Shown here one piece after another: positions 44,165-52,388 of a DNA stretch of 64,000 nucleotides. Both the position numbers and the translations under genes were made by a program. The stretch lies in contig NZ_JBEHWS010000002.1 of assembly GCF_040239565.1 (NCBI RefSeq), positions 186,001 through 250,000 of the forward strand, given 5' to 3'. The notes beneath the pieces were generated by a model. The model saw nothing but the letters and a program-made list of their open reading frames with translations, was not told the origin of the DNA and did not search any database. The first letter of the stretch is position 1. Every line of letters begins with the position of its first letter. Source of the DNA: Fulvimarina sp040239565 (GTDB taxonomy: Bacteria > Pseudomonadota > Alphaproteobacteria > Rhizobiales > Rhizobiaceae).

Positions 44165-44404
44165 GTGAGCACGGTCAATTTGGCGGACGCTAAGGCTCGT
44201 TTGAGTGAACTATTGGATCGCGTCGAAGCCGGAGAGACGATCGATATCACGCGGCGAGGTAAACCCGTTGCTCGCCTGATTGCAGCGGCCAAACCACGCA
44301 ATAAGATCGATGCAGCACGCTTAGCGGCCGTTACCGATGGCATGATGCCCCAGCAAAATTCAGCCGATCTTGTGCGATCGATGCGAGACGACGAGCGCTA
44401 TTGA
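44165..44404 (+). CDS. Type II antitoxin, Phd/YefM family
   Basis: This 79-residue protein begins with GTG, five bases after GGGAGG. The N-terminal DNA-binding domain reads VNLADAKARLSELLDRVEAG and TRRGKPVARL, the Phd/YefM pattern. The polar C-terminus is the expected toxin-binding tail. Its stop overlaps the toxin's start by four bases (TTGA at 44401-44404), so the two are translationally coupled. Confidence 0.9.
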   Translation: MSTVNLADAKARLSELLDRVEAGETIDITRRGKPVARLIAAAKPRNKIDAARLAAVTDGMMPQQNSADLVRSMRDDERY

Positions 44405-44829
44405 CGATCTATCTCGATACCTCGCTCGTCGTAGCGTCGCTCAGCCGGGAACCGATGACGCATCGGGTGCAGGCCTGGCTATCTGAGCAGGATCCGAATG
44501 TCCTAGCGATCAGCGACTGGTCGATAACCGAGTTCTCATCCGCCTTGTCGATCAAGGTTCGAACTGACCAGATCACGCTGGAACAGCGTGCTCTTGCTCA
44601 ATCGACATTCCAGGCCTTGTTGGAAGAGAGTTTTACCGTGCTTCCGATCACCGGCCTGCACTTTCGGACAGCGGCGAAATTCACGGACAACCACCAGACG
44701 GGACTGCGCGCCGGTGACGCCCTTCATCTCGCCATTGCCGCAGAGCACGGGGCCATCCTGCTTACCTTGGACAAGCGATTGGCGGACGCGGGAAATGCGC
44801 TTGGAGTTCCCACACAGCTTCTAACCTGA
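44401..44829 (+). CDS. vapC: Type II toxin, VapC-like PIN-domain ribonuclease
   Basis: This 142-residue protein starts with TTG inside the antitoxin stop. The four acidic residues of the PIN active site are present: D6 in YLDTS, E44 in ITEF, D106 in AGDALHLA and D124 in TLDKR. VapC toxins cleave tRNA or rRNA and are held inactive by the partner antitoxin. The target cannot be told from sequence. It converges on guaA. Confidence 0.91.
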   Translation: MTIYLDTSLVVASLSREPMTHRVQAWLSEQDPNVLAISDWSITEFSSALSIKVRTDQITLEQRALAQSTFQALLEESFTVLPITGLHFRTAAKFTDNHQTGLRAGDALHLAIAAEHGAILLTLDKRLADAGNALGVPTQLLT

Positions 44830-44873
44830 ACTTGGAAGCTCGCTGAGATTGGCGCCGGCCTGCCTGAACGCGC

Positions 44874-46430
44874 TCACTCCCACTCGATCGTTCCCGGCGG
44901 CTTCGACGTCACGTCGTAGACCACGCGGTTGATACCCTTCACCTCGTTGATGATACGGGTCGCGGCGTTGCCGAGGAATTCCATGTCGAAGTGGTAGAAA
45001 TCCGCCGTCATACCGTCGACAGATGTGACGGCCCGGAGCGCGCAGACGAACTCGTAGGTGCGCCCGTCGCCCATCACGCCGACCGTCTGGACCGGTAGCA
45101 GCACGGCGAAGGCCTGCCAGATCGCGTCGTAAAGGCCGGCCTTGCGGATTTCGTCGAGATAGATCGCGTCGGCTTCGCGCAGGATGCGCAGCTTGTCGCG
45201 CGTGATGCCGCCAGGACAACGGATTGCGAGCCCTGGCCCTGGAAAGGGTTGACGGCCGACGAAGCTCTCGGGAAGTCCGAGTTCCTTGCCGAGAACGCGG
45301 ACCTCGTCCTTGAAGAGTTCGCGCAGTGGCTCGACGAGCTGCATGTTCATGCGCTCGGGCAGCCCGCCCACATTGTGGTGCGACTTGATCGTCACCGACG
45401 GACCGCCGGTGAAGGATACGCTCTCGATCACATCCGGATAGAGCGTTCCCTGGGCGAGGAAATCGGCGCCGCCGAGCTTCTTGGCCTCGGTCTCGAAAGT
45501 CTCGATGAAGAGCCGGCCGATCGTCTTGCGCTTCACCTCCGGGTCCATCTCTCCCTCGAGAGCGTCGACGAAGGTGTCCTCGGCCTGAACGTGGACAAGC
45601 GGAATGTTGTAGTGATCGCGGAACATCGAGACCACTTCCTCGGCCTCGTTCATGCGCAGAAGGCCGTGGTCTACGAAGATGCAGGTGAGCTGATCGCCGA
45701 TCGCCTCGTGGATCAGCACGGCCGCGACCGAGGAGTCGACGCCGCCCGAAAGGCCGCAGATCACCTTGCCGTCGCCGACTTTTTCGCGGATTTCCGATAT
45801 CGCCTTTTCGCGGAAGGCAGCCATCGTCCAGTCGCCCTTCAGCCCTGCGACCTTATGGACGAAATTGGCGATCAGATGCGCGCCATCGGTCGTGTGGACG
45901 ACTTCCGGATGGAACATGAGCCCATACATCTTGCGCTCTTCGTTACCGAAGACCGCATAAGGCGCGCCGGGCGACTTGGCGAAGATCTCGAAGCCTGGCG
46001 GCATCTCTATGACGCGGTCGCCATGGCTCATCCACACCTGATGGCGCGTGCCGGCCGGCCAGAGATCCTTGAAGAGCGCGCAGTCCTTCTCGATGTTGAG
46101 AAAGGCTCGGCCATATTCGCGGTGGTCGGACGGCTCGGCCTTGCCACCCATCTGCACGCACATCGTCATCTGGCCGTAGCAGATGCCGAGCACCGGCAGG
46201 CCGGAATCGAAGATCACCTGCGGCGCCTTCGGCGAGTCGATATCGCCCGTCGATGCGGGCGAGCCCGACAGGATGACCGCCTTCGGCTTCAGCCGATGGA
46301 AGCTTTCCTCGGCCGATTGAAAAGGCACGATTTCGGAATAGACTCCCGCTTCACGCACACGGCGAGCGATCAACTGTGTGACCTGAGAGCCAAAATCGAC
46401 GATAAGGACGGTATCGGGGAGCGCTGTCAT
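44874..46430 (-). CDS. guaA: GMP synthase (glutamine-hydrolysing)
   Basis: This 518-residue enzyme converts XMP to GMP. The N-terminal class I amidotransferase domain has the triad C84 (GICYGQ), H174 and E176 (FHPEV). The ATP pyrophosphatase domain has SGGVDSS at residues 228-234, and the protein ends with the conserved VTSKPPGTIEWE. It is full length. Confidence 0.97.
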   Translation of the reverse strand: MTALPDTVLIVDFGSQVTQLIARRVREAGVYSEIVPFQSAEESFHRLKPKAVILSGSPASTGDIDSPKAPQVIFDSGLPVLGICYGQMTMCVQMGGKAEPSDHREYGRAFLNIEKDCALFKDLWPAGTRHQVWMSHGDRVIEMPPGFEIFAKSPGAPYAVFGNEERKMYGLMFHPEVVHTTDGAHLIANFVHKVAGLKGDWTMAAFREKAISEIREKVGDGKVICGLSGGVDSSVAAVLIHEAIGDQLTCIFVDHGLLRMNEAEEVVSMFRDHYNIPLVHVQAEDTFVDALEGEMDPEVKRKTIGRLFIETFETEAKKLGGADFLAQGTLYPDVIESVSFTGGPSVTIKSHHNVGGLPERMNMQLVEPLRELFKDEVRVLGKELGLPESFVGRQPFPGPGLAIRCPGGITRDKLRILREADAIYLDEIRKAGLYDAIWQAFAVLLPVQTVGVMGDGRTYEFVCALRAVTSVDGMTADFYHFDMEFLGNAATRIINEVKGINRVVYDVTSKPPGTIEWE

Positions 46431-46495
46431 GGATCATGCCATAGTGTTTCCACGAATGCGGTGCAACACGCGCGAGATCGCCCGGCGTCACGCCG

Positions 46496-47194
46496 GTGGA
46501 AAATCGTAAATCTGCTGGGGAATTTCCGCTTTTGTCGTCGCGTCTTACCGCCACTCTCGCGCTTTCCGCGCTTCTGCCGTTCGTCCTCGCCGGCTGCGAG
46601 ACCGGCGGCACAGGCGAGGTGCTGAAGGACGCTGCCACCTCGATCCAGGGTGCCTCGGCACCCGAGCAATTCCAGTACACCTCGGCGAGTCAGACGAAAT
46701 ACAACCCGTTCACCGTCGATATCTGGAGCCAACCCGGTGCCGGTGCGGGTCCGCAGAAATCCTTCGTACGCGTCGCGTCGCCCGGAATTTCCATTGGCTC
46801 CCCGCAGCACGAGGCCGTGGCCCGCGCCGTTGTGGTCGAGGTCGCGAGCGAGCGTCTCTGCCAGCAAGGCACCTCGCCACAATTCCAGCAGCAATACGGC
46901 CACGACGTCTACCTGAACGAGCGCGTCCAGAAATGGGGAGCCATCGTCTATTGCGACACGGCTCCGGCTTTCCCGCAGACGTCAGCTCCGGCCGTCGCAG
47001 GCGCGATGCCGCCTGCACCAAACCAGAGCCAGAGCGCCTATAGCGGCAATGCTGTCAGTGGGCCGCAGGGCCAGATGTCGTCGGCCCCCATGCCGCCGGC
47101 CCCGGTAAATACGGCTCAGGACACGATCACCCCGCTGCCGGAGACGAACTCTCCTCTACCGCTCTCGATGATGAGTTCAGACAACTTCCAGTAA
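46496..47194 (+). CDS. Putative lipoprotein, unknown
   Basis: This 232-residue protein has a lipobox LAGC (Cys at residue 34) after a hydrophobic stretch (LALSALLPFVLAG). The middle holds a compact region with VDIWSQPG, SPGISIGSPQHEAVARAVVVEVASERLC and QKWGAIVYC; the two cysteines may pair. The last 70 residues are rich in Pro, Ala, Ser and Gln and look disordered. The GTG start is weakly supported. It is divergent from guaA and its end overlaps the convergent nucleosidase gene by 18 bases. Confidence 0.65.
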   Translation: MENRKSAGEFPLLSSRLTATLALSALLPFVLAGCETGGTGEVLKDAATSIQGASAPEQFQYTSASQTKYNPFTVDIWSQPGAGAGPQKSFVRVASPGISIGSPQHEAVARAVVVEVASERLCQQGTSPQFQQQYGHDVYLNERVQKWGAIVYCDTAPAFPQTSAPAVAGAMPPAPNQSQSAYSGNAVSGPQGQMSSAPMPPAPVNTAQDTITPLPETNSPLPLSMMSSDNFQ

Positions 47195-47842
47195 GGACGC
47201 CAGCCGGCCGGATTCGATTTCTGCTTCCAGCCGGTGCACGGCGTGGGCAAGCTTCTCGTCGATGACGTGAAGCAGCACGGTCCAGTCGTCGAAATGATGC
47301 AGATCGGCGGCGCCGTCCGAGACGCCGCGAAGTCCGATTAGGGGCACACCGTAGCGCTGGCATGCGCGTAGAACGGCAAAGGTCTCCATGTCCACGAGGT
47401 CGGCGTCGATTTCATCATAGGCCGCGCCCGAGACGATATCGCTGCCGGTTGAAAGGCGCGCCGACGGGAAAGCCGGTATTGGCGTCGGCATATCCGTATG
47501 GACCGGATGATCGAGGAAGGGCGTCACGCCCTTGGTGAAGCCGAGCGGCGAGGCATCGATATCGCGCCAGGCGACCGACGATACCTGATAGATTTCGCCC
47601 TGTTCCAGAACCCGCGAGCCCGCCGAGCCGAGTGAGACGACAAGCTTCGGCAGCCGGTTCTCCGCCCGCAGCCGCTCCAGAGCGATGCCGGTTCCGAGCG
47701 CGGATTCAATCGGGCCGACGCCTGTCATCAGCGGCGCGATCCGCTTCTTCAGATGCTCGCCATATTCGGCATCCGCCGCCATTACGAAGAGAACCGGGAA
47801 CCCGGCAAGGTCGGTCAGAGGCACGACGTCGTCGGTCGTCAT
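47177..47842 (-). CDS. MTA/SAH nucleosidase-like phosphorylase
   Basis: This 221-residue protein has the nucleoside phosphorylase fold of 5'-methylthioadenosine/S-adenosylhomocysteine nucleosidases: FVMAADAEYGEHLKK, TGVGPIESALGTGIAL, VVSLGSAGSR, the ligand-binding VDMETFAV with the key glutamate, and RGVSDGA with the catalytic aspartate. It would recycle MTA or SAH by releasing adenine. The ATG at 47842 overlaps the tspO stop (ATGA). The specific substrate is inferred. Confidence 0.82.
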   Translation of the reverse strand: MTTDDVVPLTDLAGFPVLFVMAADAEYGEHLKKRIAPLMTGVGPIESALGTGIALERLRAENRLPKLVVSLGSAGSRVLEQGEIYQVSSVAWRDIDASPLGFTKGVTPFLDHPVHTDMPTPIPAFPSARLSTGSDIVSGAAYDEIDADLVDMETFAVLRACQRYGVPLIGLRGVSDGAADLHHFDDWTVLLHVIDEKLAHAVHRLEAEIESGRLASLLEVV

Positions 47843-48288
47843 GAATTCATCCACCAGAGCGTTGCGTTGAGAAGTGTCGCATAGCCGGTCCAAAGCGCGT
47901 AAGGCAGAAACAGTAAGCCTGCGACCCGCTCGTCTCTCCAAGCCTGAACGATAAAGAGAACGATGAAAGCGTCGAGCGCGAGGATGATGCCGAGCGCAAC
48001 AAGCAGTTGCTGCGCCGAGAAGAAGACCGGTGGCCAGACGAAATTCAGGAAAAGCTGGGTCCACCAGAGGCTTTGCAGCCGCTTATCCCCAGCACGCCAG
48101 ACCCGCCAGCCGGAAAAACCGATGAGGACATAGAGCGTCGTCCAGACGGGTCCGAACACCCAGTCGGGCGGGTTGAAGATTGGCTTTTCAAGGGACGCGT
48201 ACCAGCCGCCCGTCTCGACGGCGAGCCCGATCAGGCCGCCGCCGCCGAGAGAGATAAGGACGAAGAGCGGAAGCGCGAGGCGCACCAT
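47839..48288 (-). CDS. tspO: TspO/MBR family tryptophan-rich sensory protein
   Basis: This 149-residue membrane protein has five predicted spans and the TspO motifs NPPDWVFGPVWTTLYVLIG, WTQLFLNFVWPPVFF and an Asn/Trp-rich C-terminus. Such proteins bind tetrapyrroles and lipids; in Rhodobacter TspO modulates pigment gene expression. Its start shares one base with the rsmB stop, and its stop overlaps the nucleosidase start, so rsmB-tspO-nucleosidase form one coupled unit. Confidence 0.92.
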   Translation of the reverse strand: MVRLALPLFVLISLGGGGLIGLAVETGGWYASLEKPIFNPPDWVFGPVWTTLYVLIGFSGWRVWRAGDKRLQSLWWTQLFLNFVWPPVFFSAQQLLVALGIILALDAFIVLFIVQAWRDERVAGLLFLPYALWTGYATLLNATLWWMNS

Positions 48289-49589
48289 CAGGGCTGTTTT
48301 CTCATGGCGCAGACGAAGAAGCCGTCGGTGCCGGTCGTGGCCGGTGTCATCATCAGTGCGATCCCATCGGCGATAGACACATGGTGAATCCGATCGGTTT
48401 GATCTTCAGGCACCAGTTTATTCCAGACTTCGCCGAGATCGCCCACTGTGAAGCCTTCTGCACGAGCGAGAAAAGCCGTGATCCGCTCGCCGTTCTCATC
48501 GGGCAAAACCGAACAGGTGACATAGACCAGTCGTCCACCCGGCTTCACGAAACGCGCTGCCTGATCGAGTACCGCGTCCTGTTCGGCCATCCGCTTTTCC
48601 AGCGCACCCTCGGACAGACGCCATTTTGCATCCGGGCGCCGCCGCCATGTGCCGGTTCCGGTGCAGGGCGCATCGACGAAGACGATATCCATCGCGCTTT
48701 CAAGTGCGGAGAGATCGTCGCGCGGATCATGAACCTGCACATTCCGCACGCCGGCGCGCTTCAGCCGGTCGTAGATTGGCGCGAGACGCTGACGGTCGCC
48801 GTCATAAGCGTGGATCTGGCCAGTGTTTTCCATCGCAGCGGCGAGCGCGAGGGTCTTGCCGCCGGCCCCGGCGCAAAGATCCAGCACCTGGCTACCCGGC
48901 TCGGCACCTGAAAGGGCAGCGGCGAGCTGCGAGCCCTCGTCCTGAACTTCGAACCAACCCTTCTGGAAGCCGGCTTCCACCTGAACATTCGGATGTCGGC
49001 CATCGCCCGCAATCGGCGCAATTCGGATACCGGTCAGCGAGAGATCGGAAGCCTCCGCCGCGAACGGCTTCAGCGCATCGAGCGCCTTCGCCCTGTCGGC
49101 CTTCAGCGTGTTGGCGCGCAGATCGAGCGGCGGACGATCGGACAGCGCGGCGGCTTCCGCGACCCAATTTGCACCGAAGAGCGCTTCGAATTTCTGCGCC
49201 AGCCAATCCGGCACGTCAGCGGCAACGGCGCCCGGCGCATCGGAGGCATCGTTTGAGAGAAAACGCGCCATGACATTTTCATCCGGCAGGTCCGGCGCAA
49301 ACTTGTCACCCTCGAGAGACGCGCTCAGCCCGGCGGCATCGAGATCAAGACTTTCGAGGAGTGCCGCCACCGCGATGCCGCGCGGCGTATCCTCGCCCAT
49401 CCGGTAGCCATAGGAACGTTTCCGCCGAAGCGCATCGTAGACGAGATTGCCGATCGCCGAACGGTCCTTCGAGCCGGCGAAGCGATGGCTGACGCCCCAG
49501 TCCTTCAGGGCCTGCGCGACCGGCCGATGGCGCACCTCGATATCGGTCAGAATGTCGATGGCTGCCGAAAGTCGTCCGCCAAGCCGCAT
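48288..49589 (-). CDS. rsmB: 16S rRNA m5C methyltransferase, RsmB-like
   Basis: This 433-residue RsmB/NOL1/Sun family protein has an N-terminal NusB-like part and a C-terminal methyltransferase. Motif I is LDLCAGAGGKT, motif IV is VDAPCTGTGTWRRRPDAKW with the releasing cysteine, and motif VI is VTCSVLPDENG with the catalytic cysteine. The exact methylated position is inferred from the family. Confidence 0.9.
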   Translation of the reverse strand: MRLGGRLSAAIDILTDIEVRHRPVAQALKDWGVSHRFAGSKDRSAIGNLVYDALRRKRSYGYRMGEDTPRGIAVAALLESLDLDAAGLSASLEGDKFAPDLPDENVMARFLSNDASDAPGAVAADVPDWLAQKFEALFGANWVAEAAALSDRPPLDLRANTLKADRAKALDALKPFAAEASDLSLTGIRIAPIAGDGRHPNVQVEAGFQKGWFEVQDEGSQLAAALSGAEPGSQVLDLCAGAGGKTLALAAAMENTGQIHAYDGDRQRLAPIYDRLKRAGVRNVQVHDPRDDLSALESAMDIVFVDAPCTGTGTWRRRPDAKWRLSEGALEKRMAEQDAVLDQAARFVKPGGRLVYVTCSVLPDENGERITAFLARAEGFTVGDLGEVWNKLVPEDQTDRIHHVSIADGIALMMTPATTGTDGFFVCAMRKQP

Positions 49590-49721
49590 GGGATGCCCCG
49601 TTTCACGCTGCGCTAATGGTCCGGCAAATGAGCCGGTATCGGCGTGACGTGACGGGCTTGTGCGGGAAGGTCAAGCATTATCGACGCTGTCAAGACTTTC
49701 GATGGTGTCCGATCGCTCGCC

Positions 49722-50834
49722 TTATTCTGCGACTGAGACTGCCTCGCCGGATCGTGAATAGGTCTTGTCTTCGACCGCCGCGGTCTGCGGCCGGTCGACG
49801 AACCGATCGGCGATCGCTGCGCCGGATACCATCGAGGCAAGGCCAACCAGTGAGGAGACCGCGAGGACCGAACCTCCCGTGAAGCCGGCACCGATCGTGC
49901 AGCCGACGGCTAGGATGCCGCCAAATCCCATCAGCACGCCGCCTATCGTGTAGCGCAGGAATGAAGGGGTGCCTTCTTCTCCGAAGGTCTGGATGCGGAA
50001 ACCGCCGAAGAGGACCGAGGCGAGGAAGGCGGCGACAAGCGCGCCGATGAGAACACCCTGATCGAGCCCAGCGGTATCGCCGGCCTTCGCGACCATCGCA
50101 CTTGTCGTTGCAAGCGGGCGGATGAAGGAGAGGCTTTCGGCCTGGATCGGATCGAAGACCTGTAGCGACAGGGTATAGGTGAAATACCAGCCCAGGATGA
50201 TGCTGAGGCCAACGCCGGCTCCGCCGATCAGTCTCCACAGCGAGATGCCCGCCTTGATCGCAAGCGCAAAGGCAAAGACGAGAAGCACCGCGCCGATGAT
50301 CATGCCGGTTTCCTGCGAGGTGCCGAAATGGGCGAGCAGATCATTACCCCCGATCGCGCTCGTGCTCCAGAAGCTGCCCACGAAATCGCGTAGCGGCACG
50401 AGGATGCCGGCATAGGTCGCAAAGCCGACCGCTGCGACGACGAGCGAAACGTAGATCGCCCTCAGATTGCCGGATGCGGAGAGGACGAGCAGGCGCGAGA
50501 CGCAGCCGCGCGTCAGCACCATGCCGACGCCAAAGGCAAGACCGCCGACGAGCGCGCCGGACAGCGATTGCGCCGTCGAGAAGAAGCGCGTCTCTCGTGC
50601 ATCGACATATCCGTAGCTGAGCATGAGCTGGACACCGAACAGGGCGACGGAGAAGCCGATCGCCCAGGTTGCGAGCGCCTTCAGATCACGGCCCCGCGTT
50701 ACGTCGAGCACGGCCGCACGGGTGCAGAAGGCGCTGCGCTGGGCGGCAAAACCGAACAGGGCGCCGACGATGGCGCCGCCGAGAATGATCGTGTTGGGTT
50801 CACCGACCGCGTCGATGATAGGGACGAAATCCAT
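49722..50834 (-). CDS. YeeE/YedE family transporter, probable thiosulfate or sulfur-compound importer (first copy)
   Basis: This 370-residue protein has about nine to ten membrane spans and three cysteines in the conserved positions of the YeeE/TsuA family: C37 in QRSAFCTRA, C111 in TRGCVSR and C312 in VGCTIGAG. In TsuA these cysteines pass thiosulfate through the membrane. Placed at the end of the sox cluster, it probably moves thiosulfate, or sulfane sulfur as in other sox-linked members, but substrate and direction are inferred. An ATATG-containing element occurs in its upstream DNA. Confidence 0.87.
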   Translation of the reverse strand: MDFVPIIDAVGEPNTIILGGAIVGALFGFAAQRSAFCTRAAVLDVTRGRDLKALATWAIGFSVALFGVQLMLSYGYVDARETRFFSTAQSLSGALVGGLAFGVGMVLTRGCVSRLLVLSASGNLRAIYVSLVVAAVGFATYAGILVPLRDFVGSFWSTSAIGGNDLLAHFGTSQETGMIIGAVLLVFAFALAIKAGISLWRLIGGAGVGLSIILGWYFTYTLSLQVFDPIQAESLSFIRPLATTSAMVAKAGDTAGLDQGVLIGALVAAFLASVLFGGFRIQTFGEEGTPSFLRYTIGGVLMGFGGILAVGCTIGAGFTGGSVLAVSSLVGLASMVSGAAIADRFVDRPQTAAVEDKTYSRSGEAVSVAE

Positions 50835-50994
50835 GTGCTCGCGCCTTTTCGAGATGTGGCGCGAACATATGCGGAAATCGACATTTTTTCAGGCGATAAA
50901 AATGCTTCTGGTTCCGCCGGAAGGGCATGAAGTTGCGGGGAATGCGATCAGGGACGATTCGTTTTCCGGCGCGGGATCAAAGCGAAGCTTTCCC

Positions 50995-51513
50995 TTACGG
51001 TTTGACGATCGTGTAGCCGTCTTCGTCGAGGCGAATGAGCTCGGCGACACCGGCCTCTACCTCAGTGGCGAAGGAGAGGATTTCGGGCCGCTCGCCCTCC
51101 TCTCGCTCCAGCGAGTCGAGCGTGTTGCCGCAGGCGACGAAGCTGACATTGGGCATGGACTGGTCGAACGAGGTCAGCCGTTCCATCACCGGCGTTTTGT
51201 CCGGAAGCAGCATCTCGATGCCGGGTCCATAGGCAACGATGCTGATCTGCACCTCTTCGGCCTTGCCCGTGTAAAAGCGCGAGACATTTGCAGCGATATC
51301 CAGCGCCGAGCGCATGGTCGCTTCGTCGCCATCGGAGACCTGAAGCGCGAGCTTGTGGGTGGCGAAGGCGAGATCCTCGTCGATCGACTGCGCCGACGCC
51401 GGAGTAAGAAGGCTTGCGACAAGCATCGTAACAAGCACCATAGCGGATCGGAGTGTCCGCAGCCGTTCAAGCGAGGCAACCAACCGAAACACCGAATATC
51501 GAACAGCCGTCAT
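50995..51513 (-). CDS. Exported DsrE/F-like protein
   Basis: This 172-residue protein has an N-terminal signal peptide (hydrophobic about residues 24-41, cut near ASAQ) and a DsrE/F-like alpha/beta domain with one conserved-looking cysteine, C128 in FVACGNTL. DsrE-type proteins carry sulfur as a persulfide. Periplasmic relatives occur next to sox genes and may hand sulfur between SoxYZ and a transporter; this role is inferred. It lies between soxD and the YeeE gene on the same strand. Confidence 0.78.
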   Translation of the reverse strand: MTAVRYSVFRLVASLERLRTLRSAMVLVTMLVASLLTPASAQSIDEDLAFATHKLALQVSDGDEATMRSALDIAANVSRFYTGKAEEVQISIVAYGPGIEMLLPDKTPVMERLTSFDQSMPNVSFVACGNTLDSLEREEGERPEILSFATEVEAGVAELIRLDEDGYTIVKP

Positions 51514-51644
51514 GAGAGGTCCTCCGATCCGCCAGTGACCGCGGCAGCTTAGCCCAGAAGATGGCGATCAGACCAGTTCACCCGGCCGACCATTCCTTCG
51601 ATCGCCTTTCGGGGCCGGCCGAACGGCCTATGCTCAACACTTGC

Positions 51645-52388
51645 TCAATCGACGTTCGCTTCGGCAGCAACTTCGTCGTCGCCGGAGTCGGGCGTCACGT
51701 CCAGCACCTGGGCGCGCATGGTGATCGTCACCGGCTCCGGCTTGCAATCGGACATGCATGGATTCGCATCGGCGCGGTAGTACTCTTCCTCGATCCGGTC
51801 GTCCGGTTGGAAACCGTCGGCATTCGGCATCTCGATCTCAGTGAAGTTCGCCTTCGAAAGCTCGAAATCCTCGTCTTCAACGATGAAGTTGAGATAGAGG
51901 ATATAGGCCGTCAGGGCATAGACATCGTCATCCGACAGCGACTGCGCATTGCCGAACGGCATGGCGCGATGGACGTAGTCGTAGACCGTCGAGAGATAGG
52001 GCCAGTAGGAGCCGATGGTCTTTTCCGGGCGCATGTCTGTCAGCGTATCCTCTCCGCCAGCGAGCGCCGGCCAGCGGCCGCGCCCTTCCCCGAAGTCGCC
52101 GTGGCAGACGGCGCATTGCTCGCTGAAGATCTTCTCACCCTCTGCGACCGTGCCGCGGCCTTCGGGCAGACCTTCGCCATCCGGGCGGACGTCGATGTCC
52201 CAGGAAGCGATTTCCTCTTCGGTCGCGGATCGACCGAGGTCGATTGTCGGTTCGGCGGCAATCGCTTCGGTCTCACTCGTCGTCGCATTTTCATCCACGC
52301 CATCGGAAGCCGCATGGGCGCCGAAACCGAAGCCGGCGGCAAGAAGGAGGGCGAGGCCCGTCGAGGCGCGCTTAAGAGACTTCGACAT
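51645..52388 (-). CDS. soxD: SoxD: cytochrome c subunit of sulfane dehydrogenase (monoheme)
   Basis: This 247-residue periplasmic protein has a signal peptide (cut near AHAA) and one heme motif, CAVCH at residues 92-96, with M143 in RAMPFGN as likely sixth ligand. C211 and C215 (PCMSDC) near the C-terminus are not a heme site. SoxD of Paracoccus has two hemes and about 384 residues, so this is the short, one-heme form. It accepts electrons from SoxC. Its start overlaps the end of soxC by 17 bases. Confidence 0.88.
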   Translation of the reverse strand: MSKSLKRASTGLALLLAAGFGFGAHAASDGVDENATTSETEAIAAEPTIDLGRSATEEEIASWDIDVRPDGEGLPEGRGTVAEGEKIFSEQCAVCHGDFGEGRGRWPALAGGEDTLTDMRPEKTIGSYWPYLSTVYDYVHRAMPFGNAQSLSDDDVYALTAYILYLNFIVEDEDFELSKANFTEIEMPNADGFQPDDRIEEEYYRADANPCMSDCKPEPVTITMRAQVLDVTPDSGDDEVAAEANVD

